64,000 nt of DNA from Desulfogranum mediterraneum DSM 13871 (lineage in GTDB: Bacteria; Desulfobacterota; Desulfobulbia; Desulfobulbales; Desulfobulbaceae). Shown in pieces: positions 23,861-32,327 of the stretch. A program made the translations under genes and the position numbers. How positions within the stretch are numbered: position 1 is the stretch's first letter; every line of letters begins with the position of its first letter. The DNA lies in the NCBI RefSeq assembly GCF_000429965.1, contig NZ_KE387004.1, forward strand, positions 313,526 through 377,525. Reading direction: 5' to 3'. The notes beneath the pieces are model-generated. The model searched no databases, was not told the origin of the DNA, and saw nothing but the letters and a program-made list of their open reading frames with translations.

Positions 23861-25085
23861 GGTGTCCGTCCTGTTCCATGAAACGGTTGAAGAAGGCGGC
23901 TCCGGACTCCAGCCTGAGACCGCTCTCCTCAACGGCTGCCAGGACGTTGGCCTCGGTATAGCCGACACCGCTGGGAGCGGCGACGCCCCGGGAGTCATAG
24001 AGGACCATGGGTACCGGCCAATCTTCATGGGTACGGCGATGGATGGGAGTATAGTGATCCATGGTGACCACCAGCCGAAACGCTTCGTCCCGCTCTTCCA
24101 GGCCGGCGAGGATGGGAGCCACGATCTTCTGGTCAAAGTCTTCAATGGCCTGGACCTTTGCTGCGGCCAAGCCCTGGTGACCGGCCTCGTCCGGGGCCTC
24201 GACATGCACCGCCACAAAGTCCCTGCTGGCCAGGATCTCCAGGGCGGCCTCGGCCTTGCCCTGGTAGTTGGTATCCAGGTAGCCGGTGGCCCCCTCCACC
24301 TCGACCACCTCCAGACCACCCAGGGCACCGATGCCCATCAACAGATCCACGGCAGAGATCATCCCGCCGCTGATCCCGTAGCGCTGGGGCAAGCCCTCCA
24401 TCCGGGGACGATAGCCCTCACCCCAGAGCCAGATCGCATTGGCCGGCAGCTTACCCTCCTGCTCTCGCCTGAGGTTCACCGGATGGTCCGCCAGCACCCG
24501 GGCCGCCTGTTCCATCAGCTGAAACAGGGCAGGATCATGCTGGTAGCGCTGATAGTAGGCGCTGACATCCTGGTCCATATGGTCATGGGGCGGCACGGTG
24601 ACCAGGGCCTCCGGGATCGCCCCCCTGTAGACCAGCAGGTGCCGATAGCTGATCCCGGGATGGAGCCGCAAAAGCTCGTTGCCGCAACTCGCCTGGACCG
24701 CCGAAATCAGCTGGCGGCTCTCCTCGGTGGAGATATGGCCGGCACTGTAGTCCACCATCACCAGCTGGTCATCCTCACGGCGGACATTGACCAGGTTACA
24801 GCGAAAGGCCAGCTCGTCGGGCTCCAACTCCACCCCCATGGAGGCGGCCTCCAGCGGGGCTCGGCCGGAATAGCACTGCTCCGGTTCATAGCCCAGCAGG
24901 GAGAGGTTGGCCACATCGCTGCCCGGCGGGTAGCCCGGCGGTACGGTTCGGACCAGGAGCAGCTCGCCCCCACGGGCCAGCCGGTCCATGGCCGGAGTGG
25001 CCGCAGCCTCCAGGGGGGTCTTATCCGCCAACTGGGGGACAGCCACATCGCCCATGCCGTCACCGATCAAGAGTATATATTTCAT
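23853..25085 (-). CDS. ApgM-type phosphoglycerate mutase-like protein, possible homoserine kinase
   Basis: A 410-residue alkaline-phosphatase-superfamily protein. Metal-site residues appear in LLIGDGMGD (residues 5-13), and the catalytic serine is at Ser56 (PPGSDVANLSLLGY). Later motifs are EAPDEAGHQG and MDHYTPIHRRTHEDWPVP. The archaeal-type cofactor-independent mutase family (ApgM) fits in length and motifs. A subgroup has been annotated as a proposed homoserine kinase because it sits next to threonine-pathway genes. Here it is 23 nt downstream of homoserine dehydrogenase, which favours that role, though no direct residue evidence separates the two. It overlaps the thioesterase gene by 8 nt. 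Confidence 0.8.
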   Translation of the reverse strand: MKYILLIGDGMGDVAVPQLADKTPLEAAATPAMDRLARGGELLLVRTVPPGYPPGSDVANLSLLGYEPEQCYSGRAPLEAASMGVELEPDELAFRCNLVNVRREDDQLVMVDYSAGHISTEESRQLISAVQASCGNELLRLHPGISYRHLLVYRGAIPEALVTVPPHDHMDQDVSAYYQRYQHDPALFQLMEQAARVLADHPVNLRREQEGKLPANAIWLWGEGYRPRMEGLPQRYGISGGMISAVDLLMGIGALGGLEVVEVEGATGYLDTNYQGKAEAALEILASRDFVAVHVEAPDEAGHQGLAAAKVQAIEDFDQKIVAPILAGLEERDEAFRLVVTMDHYTPIHRRTHEDWPVPMVLYDSRGVAAPSGVGYTEANVLAAVEESGLRLESGAAFFNRFMEQDGHHG

Positions 25086-25108
25086 AGGTATCCGCTTTGC
25101 CTCGGTTG

Positions 25109-26413
25109 TTATTCTTCTTCAAGCAGGCGGATCTTGACCACCGGCGCCACCACGCTCTCAAGCTCGGCTATCTCCTCCAGGGCCGCGGCCACGGCCGATT
25201 CCTTGGCCGTATGGGTCAACATCACCAGGGGCACGACATGGTCTTCCCTGCACCCCTTCTGGACCACAGACTCCAGGCTGATGCCGTGACGTCCGAGGAT
25301 ACCGGAGATGGTGGAGAGCACCCCGGGTTCGTCCCGCACCGTAAAACGGAAGTAGTAGGGGCCGAAGAGCTCATCCATGGGGGTGACCCGACGGCTGGTT
25401 ATCTCTTCAGGCAGGTAGGCCAGGGGCGGCACCCTGCCGATGGATCCGGCCTGGATGTTGCGGGCGATATCCACCACGTCGGCAGCCACCGCACTGCCGG
25501 TGGGTATCATCCCGGCCCCCAGGCCGTAGAGCAGGACATTGCCCACGGTGTCGCCGGTGAAGTGGATGGCGTTGTAGGCCCCACTGACAGAGGCCAGCAG
25601 GTGGCTCTCCGGCACCATGGTGGGATGGACCCGGGCCTCGACATGGTCACCATGGTTGCGGCTGATGGCCAAGAGCTTGATCCGGCAGCCGAATTCCCTG
25701 GCCAGTTCGATATCCAGGGGTTCAATCTGGGAGATGCCTTCGGTGGCGATCTCGTTATGGGTGATATTGGTCCCATAGGCCATACACATCAGGATCGCCA
25801 GCTTATGGGCCGTATCGATCCCCTCCACATCATAGGTGGGATCAGCCTCGGCAAAGCCCTGTTCCTGGGCATCCTTGAGGACCTCATCAAAGGGGACCCC
25901 CTCCTCGGTCATCCGGGTCAGGATATAGTTGGCCGTACCGTTCATGATCCCCATGATGGAGAGGATCCTGTTGGCCACCAGCCCCTCACGCAGGGATTTG
26001 ATCACCGGGATGCCGCCGCCCACACTGGCCTCAAAGCCCACCTCTACCTGGTTTTCTGCGGCAGCGGCAAAGATGTCCCGCCCCTCCTGGGAGAGCAGGG
26101 CCTTGTTGGCGGTGACCACATGTTTGCCGGCCCGGATGGCTGCCATGACCAGGGACTTGGCCGGCTCAATGCCGCCGATGGTTTCTACGATGATATCGAT
26201 GTCCGGATCCTGAATAAGCTCGGCCCCGTCCCGCACCAGGCTCACCCCACTGAACTGCTCCGGCAAGGCAGACAGATTGATGTCGGCAACCTTTGCCAGG
26301 CAGATGTCCACACCCGTCCGTTTCAGCAGACGTTCTTTCTGAGAATAGAGCACCTCTGCCAACCCACTGCCAACGGTACCGAAGCCAATGATCCCAACCT
26401 GAATTTTTTTCAT
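25109..26413 (-). CDS. hom: Homoserine dehydrogenase
   Basis: A 434-residue enzyme reducing aspartate semialdehyde to homoserine, the branch point to threonine and methionine. It has the NAD(P) motif GIIGFGTVGSG (residues 8-18), the VTANKALLSQEG catalytic-domain segment, and the GGGIPVIKSLREGL and GIMNGTANYILTRM substrate-site blocks. A C-terminal ACT domain (RFTVRDEPGVLSTISGILGR) probably allows feedback by threonine. I chose the ATG at 26413 over an upstream TTG because the Rossmann strand begins directly after it and AGGTTGA precedes it. It is the first gene of the leftward operon with the ApgM-like gene and the thioesterase. Confidence 0.93.
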   Translation of the reverse strand: MKKIQVGIIGFGTVGSGLAEVLYSQKERLLKRTGVDICLAKVADINLSALPEQFSGVSLVRDGAELIQDPDIDIIVETIGGIEPAKSLVMAAIRAGKHVVTANKALLSQEGRDIFAAAAENQVEVGFEASVGGGIPVIKSLREGLVANRILSIMGIMNGTANYILTRMTEEGVPFDEVLKDAQEQGFAEADPTYDVEGIDTAHKLAILMCMAYGTNITHNEIATEGISQIEPLDIELAREFGCRIKLLAISRNHGDHVEARVHPTMVPESHLLASVSGAYNAIHFTGDTVGNVLLYGLGAGMIPTGSAVAADVVDIARNIQAGSIGRVPPLAYLPEEITSRRVTPMDELFGPYYFRFTVRDEPGVLSTISGILGRHGISLESVVQKGCREDHVVPLVMLTHTAKESAVAAALEEIAELESVVAPVVKIRLLEEE

Positions 26414-26462
26414 GGTCAATCAACCTGATCTAGAAGTAATAGACTTGTTATTTGTGGTGGTT

Positions 26463-26491
26463 TTTTTAATCGCTTTACTGACGCTTGTCAA
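26463..26491 (-). promoter_or_regulatory. Probable hom promoter
   Basis: Minus-strand TTGACA (26486-26491), 17-nt spacer, TAAAAA (26463-26468), about 50 nt before the hom start. No SAM or threonine-attenuator structure was seen. Confidence 0.5.
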
Positions 26492-26758
26492 AAAATAGTG
26501 GCCCTCGTCAACGGGAATAATTCCCTGATCAGCCACCGCCCTGCCCTGTTATCTTCCTGAATTCCCGGAGGCCGGAGCGAGCTCTGATCAATCATTTTCA
26601 TGGCTCTGATCAATCATTTTCATAGCCAAAGAATACGACTTGCGGTATAGTCGGGGGATTAATGAGAGATCATTCATTTTTTATACCATGTTTTATCAAT
26701 AGAAATCAATGTGTTGCAAGACACGCTATCGATCGAACTCTTCACTAAGGAGACCGGC
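26492..26758. other. Divergent intergenic region with a 22-bp direct repeat
   Basis: Between hom and adk. GCTCTGATCAATCATTTTCA occurs at 26581 and again at 26603 (period 22 bp, two helical turns), with an inner TGATCA palindrome. A TATAGT box follows at 26646-26651. The repeats may be operator sites for the adk promoter; no gene is seen. Confidence 0.5.
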
Positions 26759-27433
26759 ATGAACATTCTTACCTTCGGCCCTAACGGCAGCGGTAAAGGC
26801 ACCCAGGGCGCTATCATCAAAGAGAAATACGGCATCGATCATATCGAATCCGGAGCGATCTTCCGCGAGCACATCAAGGGCGGCACCGAACTGGGTAAAA
26901 AGGCCAAAGAGTATATCGATCGCGGCGACCTGGTACCCGATGACATCACCATCCCCATGGTTCTGGAGACCCTGAACAAGTCCAAGGAAAGCGGCTGGCT
27001 GCTCGACGGCTTTCCCCGCTCCCTGGCCCAGGCCGAGGCCCTGGACAAGGCCCTGAAAGAAGCCGAGATGAAGCTGGACTGCGTGGTGGAGATCATCCTG
27101 GATCGCGAGATCGCCAAGGAACGGATCATGGGTCGTCGCCTCTGCGCCAACGACAACAACCATCCCAACCACATCGCCTTTGACGCCATCAAGCCCGTGG
27201 AAAAAGACGGCAAGCTGGTCTGCCGGGTCTGCGGCGGCGAGCTCTCAGTCCGCGCCGATGACCAGGACGAAGATGCCATCAACAAGCGTCACGGCATCTA
27301 CTACGACGAGACCACCGGTACCATGGCTGCGGTGAACTACTTCAAACAGCTTGACGGTTGCCCGGTCATCTCGGTCGACGGCTCAGTGGCCATCAAAGAG
27401 GTCTCTGAACTGATCATGAAGGACCTGCCCTAA
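26759..27433 (+). CDS. adk: Adenylate kinase with metal-binding LID
   Basis: A 224-residue enzyme for 2 ADP = ATP + AMP. The P-loop is at 7-15 (GPNGSGKGT), the AMP-site segment has LLDGFPRSLAQAEAL, and the LID carries Cys129-x5-His135-x19-Cys155-x2-Cys158. A Cys-His-Cys-Cys LID with the same 129/135 numbering is known from Desulfovibrio gigas adenylate kinase, which binds zinc, cobalt or iron. High activity matters to sulfate reducers because sulfate activation makes AMP. AAGGAG before ATG 26759 sets the start; upstream in-frame codons lack likeness. Codon choice is strongly biased, suggesting high expression. It is monocistronic, with a terminator behind it. Confidence 0.93.
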   Translation: MNILTFGPNGSGKGTQGAIIKEKYGIDHIESGAIFREHIKGGTELGKKAKEYIDRGDLVPDDITIPMVLETLNKSKESGWLLDGFPRSLAQAEALDKALKEAEMKLDCVVEIILDREIAKERIMGRRLCANDNNHPNHIAFDAIKPVEKDGKLVCRVCGGELSVRADDQDEDAINKRHGIYYDETTGTMAAVNYFKQLDGCPVISVDGSVAIKEVSELIMKDLP

Positions 27434-27461
27434 GTTGGATCAAGCTCTGTTGCTGTGCAAG

Positions 27462-27497
27462 GCGTTTCCACCCTTCTGAGGGTGGAAACGCTTTTTT
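27462..27497 (+). terminator. Intrinsic terminator of adk
   Basis: Perfect 12-bp stem GCGTTTCCACCC / GGGTGGAAACGC (27462-27473 with 27480-27491), 6-nt loop, then six T. Confidence 0.92.
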
Positions 27498-27534
27498 ATT
27501 TGACAGCTGATGCTTTTTTTCTCATTGTGAGCCC

Positions 27535-28119
27535 ATGAAAGCGCTTATCTCAAAAAACCTGGTCCAATCGATCATGGCCAAGGAGACCTTTGTCCATGAA
27601 TCCATTGAAGAGATCATCACCCTGACCCAATGGACCCAGGAGACCCTGGAAGACGGGGGCAAGCTCCTCCTCTTCGGCAACGGCGGCAGCGCCGCCGACG
27701 CCCAGCACCTGGCCGCAGAGTTTGTCAATCGTTTCCTGATCAACCGCCGCCCGCTGCCGGCCCTGGCCCTGACCACAGATACCTCGGTGATCACCTCCAT
27801 CGGCAACGACTTCTCCTTTGAGCTGATCTTTGCCAAGCAGATTCAGGCCTTCGGCCGCCCCGAAGATCTGGCCCTGGGGATCTCCACCTCCGGCACCTCG
27901 GCCAACGTGGTCAAGGCCATGGAGACCGCCAGGGAAATCGGGATGAAGACCGTGGCCCTCACCGGAGGCACCAGCCGACCCGGCGGTGATCTGGCCGCCA
28001 TCTGTGACCTGATCCTGAATGTACCCTCGGACTCGACCCCCCATATCCAGGAAACCCATCTCTGGATCGAGCACCTGCTCTGTGAAATCGTCGAGCAGGC
28101 CATGTTTACCACGGATTAA
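27535..28119 (+). CDS. gmhA: Sedoheptulose 7-phosphate isomerase (SIS domain)
   Basis: A 194-residue SIS-domain protein with GNGGSAADAQHLAAEFVNRF in the GmhA style, a GISTSGTSANVVKAMETARE phosphosugar-binding loop, and LTGGTSRPGG. The C-terminal ETHLWIEHLLCEIVEQ carries the active-site His/Glu pattern. GmhA converts sedoheptulose 7-phosphate to D-glycero-D-manno-heptose 7-phosphate, the first step to the heptose of lipopolysaccharide core. No other heptose genes are adjacent. It starts 38 nt after the adk terminator, so its promoter must lie in or just after that hairpin, or it relies on read-through. Confidence 0.9.
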   Translation: MKALISKNLVQSIMAKETFVHESIEEIITLTQWTQETLEDGGKLLLFGNGGSAADAQHLAAEFVNRFLINRRPLPALALTTDTSVITSIGNDFSFELIFAKQIQAFGRPEDLALGISTSGTSANVVKAMETAREIGMKTVALTGGTSRPGGDLAAICDLILNVPSDSTPHIQETHLWIEHLLCEIVEQAMFTTD

Positions 28120-28176
28120 CCCTCTTTCCCCTTCCCCACTCCCAAGGGTGCAGGGTCCTTCTGCCAGTGTAGCTCT

Positions 28177-29136
28177 ATGTCTCGTTATGCCATCTCTCCG
28201 CTCGATCTGGACAAACTGAACACCTACTCGGTCTATGACCGCCATTCCAAGGTCAGCGTCAAGGACTTTGCCCGCCCGGCCCAGGCGGGCATGCGGGTCA
28301 GTGACCTGATCGCCGCCCTTCCTGCCCAGCTGACGGGCAGCGATTTTCCGGCCTGTATCCGCAGGGTCGCAGCTGCCCACAGGAATGGTCGTCCCATCAT
28401 CCTGGGCATGGGCGCCCACGTGATCAAGGTCGGCTTGAACCCCATCCTGATCGGGCTGATGAAAGAGGGGATCCTCTCGGCCATTGCCCTCAATGGTGCC
28501 GGCATCATCCATGACAGCGAGATCGCCATGGTGGGTCGGACCTCAGAAGAGGTGGCCGATGTGCTGGGTGCCGGGGCCTTTGGCGCGGCCCAGGAGACCG
28601 GCGAGTTCCTCAACGGGGCCATCAACCGGGGTGCCGAACAGGGCCTGGGCATCGGCGAGGCCGTGGGCCGGGCCCTCACCGAGCAGGACTTTCCCCATAA
28701 CGACCAGAGTCTCCTGGCCATGGCCTACCGCTACAAGGTGCCGGTAACGGTGCACGTGGCCATGGGCACGGATATTATCCATATCCATCCCAGCGTGGAC
28801 GGCGGCGCCATCGGCAGGGCCGGACACCACGATTTCCGGCTGTTCTCCACCCTGGTCAGCACGCTCCAGGACGGGGTCTACCTCAATGTCGGTTCCGCGG
28901 TCCTCCTGCCCGAGGTCTTTTTAAAGGCCCTCACCGTGGTCCGCAACCTGGGCCATGAGGTCAACCGGTTGACCACGGCCAACTTTGATTTCATCCGTCA
29001 CTACCGGCCGGCCACCAACGTGGTCCACCGTCCCACCCTGGAGGGCGGCAAGGGTTATAACTTCACCGGCCACCATGAGCTGCTGCTGCCACTCTTTGCA
29101 GCGGCCCTCCTTGATGAAATTGACAAACAGGAGTGA
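28177..29136 (+). CDS. Conserved protein of unknown function next to hemC
   Basis: A 319-residue soluble protein I cannot assign with confidence. Glycine-rich blocks stand out: PIILGMGAHVIKVGLNPILI, ALNGAGIIHDSEIAMVGRTS, GAGAFGAAQETGEFLNGAIN, VHVAMGTDIIHIHPSVDGGA, and a terminal VVHRPTLEGGKGYNFTGHHE. The His-Gly-rich loops and alternating strand/helix pattern suggest a Rossmann-like, nucleotide- or metal-binding enzyme, perhaps akin to deoxyhypusine synthase in fold (a weak guess). It lies 57 nt after gmhA and 68 nt before hemC on the same strand, so a role linked to tetrapyrrole synthesis or sugar-phosphate metabolism is possible but unproven. Confidence 0.7.
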   Translation: MSRYAISPLDLDKLNTYSVYDRHSKVSVKDFARPAQAGMRVSDLIAALPAQLTGSDFPACIRRVAAAHRNGRPIILGMGAHVIKVGLNPILIGLMKEGILSAIALNGAGIIHDSEIAMVGRTSEEVADVLGAGAFGAAQETGEFLNGAINRGAEQGLGIGEAVGRALTEQDFPHNDQSLLAMAYRYKVPVTVHVAMGTDIIHIHPSVDGGAIGRAGHHDFRLFSTLVSTLQDGVYLNVGSAVLLPEVFLKALTVVRNLGHEVNRLTTANFDFIRHYRPATNVVHRPTLEGGKGYNFTGHHELLLPLFAAALLDEIDKQE

Positions 29137-29204
29137 AACCTGTATATCGCTCTACCAGCATCCTGCCTCTCCCCTGAAAATTCAACTCCCGGAACAACAG
29201 CCCC

Positions 29205-30134
29205 ATGAGACCCCTGATACGTATCGGCACCCGTGCCAGCCAGCTGGCAGTTACCCAGGCGAACTGGGTAAAAGAGCAGATTGAACAGGCCCACCCGGGC
29301 ACCCGGGTAGAGTTGGTCAAGATCACCACCAAGGGAGACAAGATTCTTGATGTTCCCCTGGCCAAGGTCGGCGGCAAGGGACTCTTTGTCAAGGAGATCG
29401 AGGATGCGCTCCTGGACGGTCGGGTCGACCTGGCGGTCCACTCCATGAAAGACGTGCCCACGGAGTTGCCACCCGGCCTCCACGTGGCCATCGTTCCGGT
29501 GCGGGAGACCCCGGAAGATGCCTTTGTCTCGGTCCGCTATGCCGGCCTGGATGATCTCCCCAAAAACGCCACGGTCGGCACCTCCAGCCTGCGACGCAAG
29601 GCCCAGTTGGCCGCCCTCCGTCCGGATCTCAAGATCATCGACCTGCGCGGCAACCTCAACACCCGCCTGGAAAAATTGGAACAGGGGCTCTACGATGCCA
29701 TCATCCTGGCCGGTGCCGGTCTGAACCGGCTGGGCATGCAGGATCGCATCGCCTCCCTGTTCACCCCGGAGCAGATGCTGCCGGCCATCGGCCAGGGCTC
29801 CCTTGGCCTGGAGCTGCGCATGGATGACCATGAACTCCTTGAAGGCCTGCAGGTCCTCCACGATCCACACACCGCCACCACCGTGGCCGCCGAGCGGGCC
29901 TTTCTCCTTCGACTGGAGGGGGGCTGTCAGGTACCCATCGGAGCCCATGCCACCCTGGAGGAGGAGACCGTTCGCCTCACCGGCCTGATCGCCAGCGTGG
30001 ACGGCACCACCATCCTGAAAGACACCATCCAGGGCAGCCCCCAGGAGGCTGCCGCACTTGGCACCAGGCTGGCGGAGACCCTGCTCAATCGCGGCGGAAA
30101 GGCGATTTTGGATGAGGTCTACCAGGCATCATGA
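29205..30134 (+). CDS. hemC: Hydroxymethylbilane synthase (porphobilinogen deaminase)
   Basis: A 309-residue enzyme joining four porphobilinogens into hydroxymethylbilane. Visible are RIGTRASQLAVTQANWVKEQ at the start, VHSMKDVPTELPPG with catalytic Asp83, TSSLRRKAQLAALRPDL, the RGNLNTRLEKL block, and LEGGCQVPIGAHA with Cys241, which holds the dipyrromethane cofactor. Full family length. It stands directly before the cobA-hemD fusion, so the two genes carry tetrapyrrole synthesis from porphobilinogen to precorrin-2. Confidence 0.96.
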   Translation: MRPLIRIGTRASQLAVTQANWVKEQIEQAHPGTRVELVKITTKGDKILDVPLAKVGGKGLFVKEIEDALLDGRVDLAVHSMKDVPTELPPGLHVAIVPVRETPEDAFVSVRYAGLDDLPKNATVGTSSLRRKAQLAALRPDLKIIDLRGNLNTRLEKLEQGLYDAIILAGAGLNRLGMQDRIASLFTPEQMLPAIGQGSLGLELRMDDHELLEGLQVLHDPHTATTVAAERAFLLRLEGGCQVPIGAHATLEEETVRLTGLIASVDGTTILKDTIQGSPQEAAALGTRLAETLLNRGGKAILDEVYQAS

Positions 30135-30288
30135 CCCTGAGATGTCGAGGATAGCTTCCTGAACATGGAGCCGACACGGAGTGGAACAACCATTTAGAGA
30201 CACCAACGAACCAGGCAACGCTGACCATATACCGCAACCTTCCAAGACTCTTTCCCCAGGCAAAATCCCAGTGAGCGACCTAAAAACC

Positions 30289-31851
30289 ATGAAAAAGAAC
30301 ACTGTTGGCAAAGTTTACCTTGTTGGCGCAGGCCCCGGTGACCCCGGCCTGATCACCATGCGCGGCAAGTACCTTCTGGAGCGCGCCGAGGTGGTGGTCT
30401 ACGACTATCTTGCCAATAAAAAGCTGCTCAACTATGTCCCCAAGACCGCAAAATTCATCTATGCCGGCAAGAAGGGAGGAGGGCTCCACGCCTATACCCA
30501 GGAGGGGATCAACCGCCTGCTGGTTGATCATGCCAAAGAGGGAAAGACGGTGGTCCGCCTCAAGGGAGGAGACCCCTTTATCTTTGGCCGCGGTGGAGAG
30601 GAGATCGAAGATATCGTTGCCGAGGGGATAGATTTTGAAGTCGTGCCCGGGGTGACCTCGGCAACAGCGGCAGCCACCTACGCAGGTATCCCCATCACCC
30701 ACCGGGATTATACGGCCTCGGTGGCCTTTGTCACCGGTCATGAAGATCCCACCAAGAAGTACTCCAATATCCGCTGGGATCAGCTGGCCACCGGCGCAGG
30801 CACCATCGTCATCTATATGGGGATCAAGACCCTGCCCCTGATCACCAAGAAACTCATCGGCTACGGGCGCTCACCGGACACACCGGTGGCCGTGGTCCGC
30901 TGGGCCTCCACCCCGCAGCAGCGCTCGGTTGAGGGCACCCTGGGGACCATCACCGAGGTGGTCCAGGAGGCGGACATCAAGCCACCGGCCCTGGTGATCA
31001 TCGGTGACGTGGTCAAGCTGCGTTCCACCATTGACTGGTACGAGAAGCGCCCCCTGTTCAACCGACGGATGGTGGTGACCAGGACCCGGGAACAGGCCAG
31101 TGAGCTGGTGTCGCAGTTGGAAGAACGCGGGGCCGAGTGTTTGGAATACTCCACCATCCACATTGAACCGGTGGAGGATTACAGCCTGCTGGACCAGGCC
31201 TTTGCCCGGATTGCAGAGTATGACTGGATCCTGTTCACCAGCCTCAATGCGGTGACCTACTTCTTCAAGCAGCTCTATGCCTCGGGCCGGGACAGCCGCA
31301 ATCTGGCCGGACCCAAGATCGCGGTGGTGGGCCGGGCCACGGCTGAAGAACTGTTGAAGTACGGCCTGCGGGCCGATCTGATTCCCCAGAAGTTCACCGG
31401 TACAGGTCTGGCCGAGGCCCTGCTCAACAAGCAGGTCGGAGCCGGCTCCAAGGTCCTCTTGCCCCGGGCGCTCAAGGCCAGCGAGATCCTGCCCGAGACC
31501 CTTGGGGACGCCGGAGCCAGGGTAGAGGTGGTCCCGGTCTATCAGAACGTACCGCCCCAGGGCCGCAAAGAGGAACTGCGGGAAGAGCTGGAACAGGGCA
31601 ACATCGATCTGTTGACCTTTACCAGTTCGTCCACGGTCACCAACTTCCTGACCATGCTGGATCCGGCAGACGATGCGGAGCTGCAGCAACTGCTCGACGG
31701 CGTCACCATCGCGGCCATCGGTCCGGTAACGGCTGAGACCATCACCGAGCGAGGCTTAGGGGTGGATATCCAGCCCGAGAGCTATACCATAGCAGACATG
31801 GTAGAGGCCATTGTCCACCATTACCGGCAAGCGGAGCCCGAGGAGGCCTGA
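30289..31851 (+). CDS. cobA-hemD: Fused uroporphyrinogen-III C-methyltransferase / uroporphyrinogen-III synthase
   Basis: A 520-residue two-domain protein. Residues 1-250 are the SAM-dependent methyltransferase CobA/SumT (VYLVGAGPGDPGLITMRGKY near the start, then VVRLKGGDPFIFGRGGEE and GIPITHRDY). It converts uroporphyrinogen III to precorrin-2 for cobalamin, sirohaem or haem by the alternative route. Residues from about 255 on are the HemD synthase (RRMVVTRTREQASELVSQLE; LLTFTSSSTVTNFL; GPVTAETITERGL). The fusion is known in clostridia and deltaproteobacteria. I chose ATG 30289 because the CobA fold starts at once; a GTG at 30271 is an alternative. Sirohaem for sulfite reductase would be one main use in a sulfur-metabolising host. 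Confidence 0.93.
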   Translation: MKKNTVGKVYLVGAGPGDPGLITMRGKYLLERAEVVVYDYLANKKLLNYVPKTAKFIYAGKKGGGLHAYTQEGINRLLVDHAKEGKTVVRLKGGDPFIFGRGGEEIEDIVAEGIDFEVVPGVTSATAAATYAGIPITHRDYTASVAFVTGHEDPTKKYSNIRWDQLATGAGTIVIYMGIKTLPLITKKLIGYGRSPDTPVAVVRWASTPQQRSVEGTLGTITEVVQEADIKPPALVIIGDVVKLRSTIDWYEKRPLFNRRMVVTRTREQASELVSQLEERGAECLEYSTIHIEPVEDYSLLDQAFARIAEYDWILFTSLNAVTYFFKQLYASGRDSRNLAGPKIAVVGRATAEELLKYGLRADLIPQKFTGTGLAEALLNKQVGAGSKVLLPRALKASEILPETLGDAGARVEVVPVYQNVPPQGRKEELREELEQGNIDLLTFTSSSTVTNFLTMLDPADDAELQQLLDGVTIAAIGPVTAETITERGLGVDIQPESYTIADMVEAIVHHYRQAEPEEA

Positions 31852-31909
31852 TCGTCGCGGCCGGATCGCGCCAGCCTTTCCATGGGCCAGGCGCTCGGGG
31901 CTGCTTGCC

Positions 31910-32317
31910 GTGCAGAGGCGGCCCCTCTACTGTCGCATCGCCCTGCCGAGCCGAGGCAGCAACAGTGCCCCAGGTACGCACCGCCCTCAGGCGGTCAGGA
32001 CCAGGGAAGGGGTCTACTGCAACAGCTGCCTCCACCTGATCACCTCCTTGGAGTTCAAGGCGGTGATCAATGGCCAGCACCAGCACACCATGTTCAACCC
32101 GGCCGGCCTGCTCTTTGAGCTCTGCTGCTTCTGGCAGGCGCCGGGGATGGTGAACTCGGGAAAACCGTCAACCGATTTCAGCTGGTTCTCCGGCTATGGC
32201 TGGCAGGCGTCCCTCTGCGGCAACTGCAGGCGCCATCTTGGCTGGCGCTTCAGCGGCCCCCAGCCGACCTTCTTTGCCCTGATCACCAACAGGCTGCTCT
32301 TCGGCACTGCGCCTTAG
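31910..32317 (+). CDS. CULT-domain protein (cereblon-like ligand-binding domain)
   Basis: A small protein, about 135 residues, whose C-terminal 100 match the CULT domain of cereblon and the bacterial single-domain protein MsCI4. Two zinc knuckles are C37-x2-C40 and C103-x2-C106. The three aromatic-cage tryptophans are in DFSWFSGYGW (Trp92, Trp98) and HLGW (Trp112). FNPAGLLFELCCFW lies between. In human cereblon this cage binds thalidomide-type imides and C-terminal cyclic imides; the natural bacterial ligand is not established. The start is unsure: GTG 31910 is proposed, and the first 33 residues are low-complexity and unlike the family. It follows cobA-hemD by 58 nt and meets a convergent gene 10 nt past its stop. 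Confidence 0.83.
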   Translation: MQRRPLYCRIALPSRGSNSAPGTHRPQAVRTREGVYCNSCLHLITSLEFKAVINGQHQHTMFNPAGLLFELCCFWQAPGMVNSGKPSTDFSWFSGYGWQASLCGNCRRHLGWRFSGPQPTFFALITNRLLFGTAP

Positions 32318-32327
32318 GCCGCGCGTC

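Noticed and set aside
26414-26758. Possible SAM or amino-acid riboswitch or attenuator upstream of hom
   Set aside because: No conserved aptamer core, leader peptide or terminator-antiterminator pair could be found.
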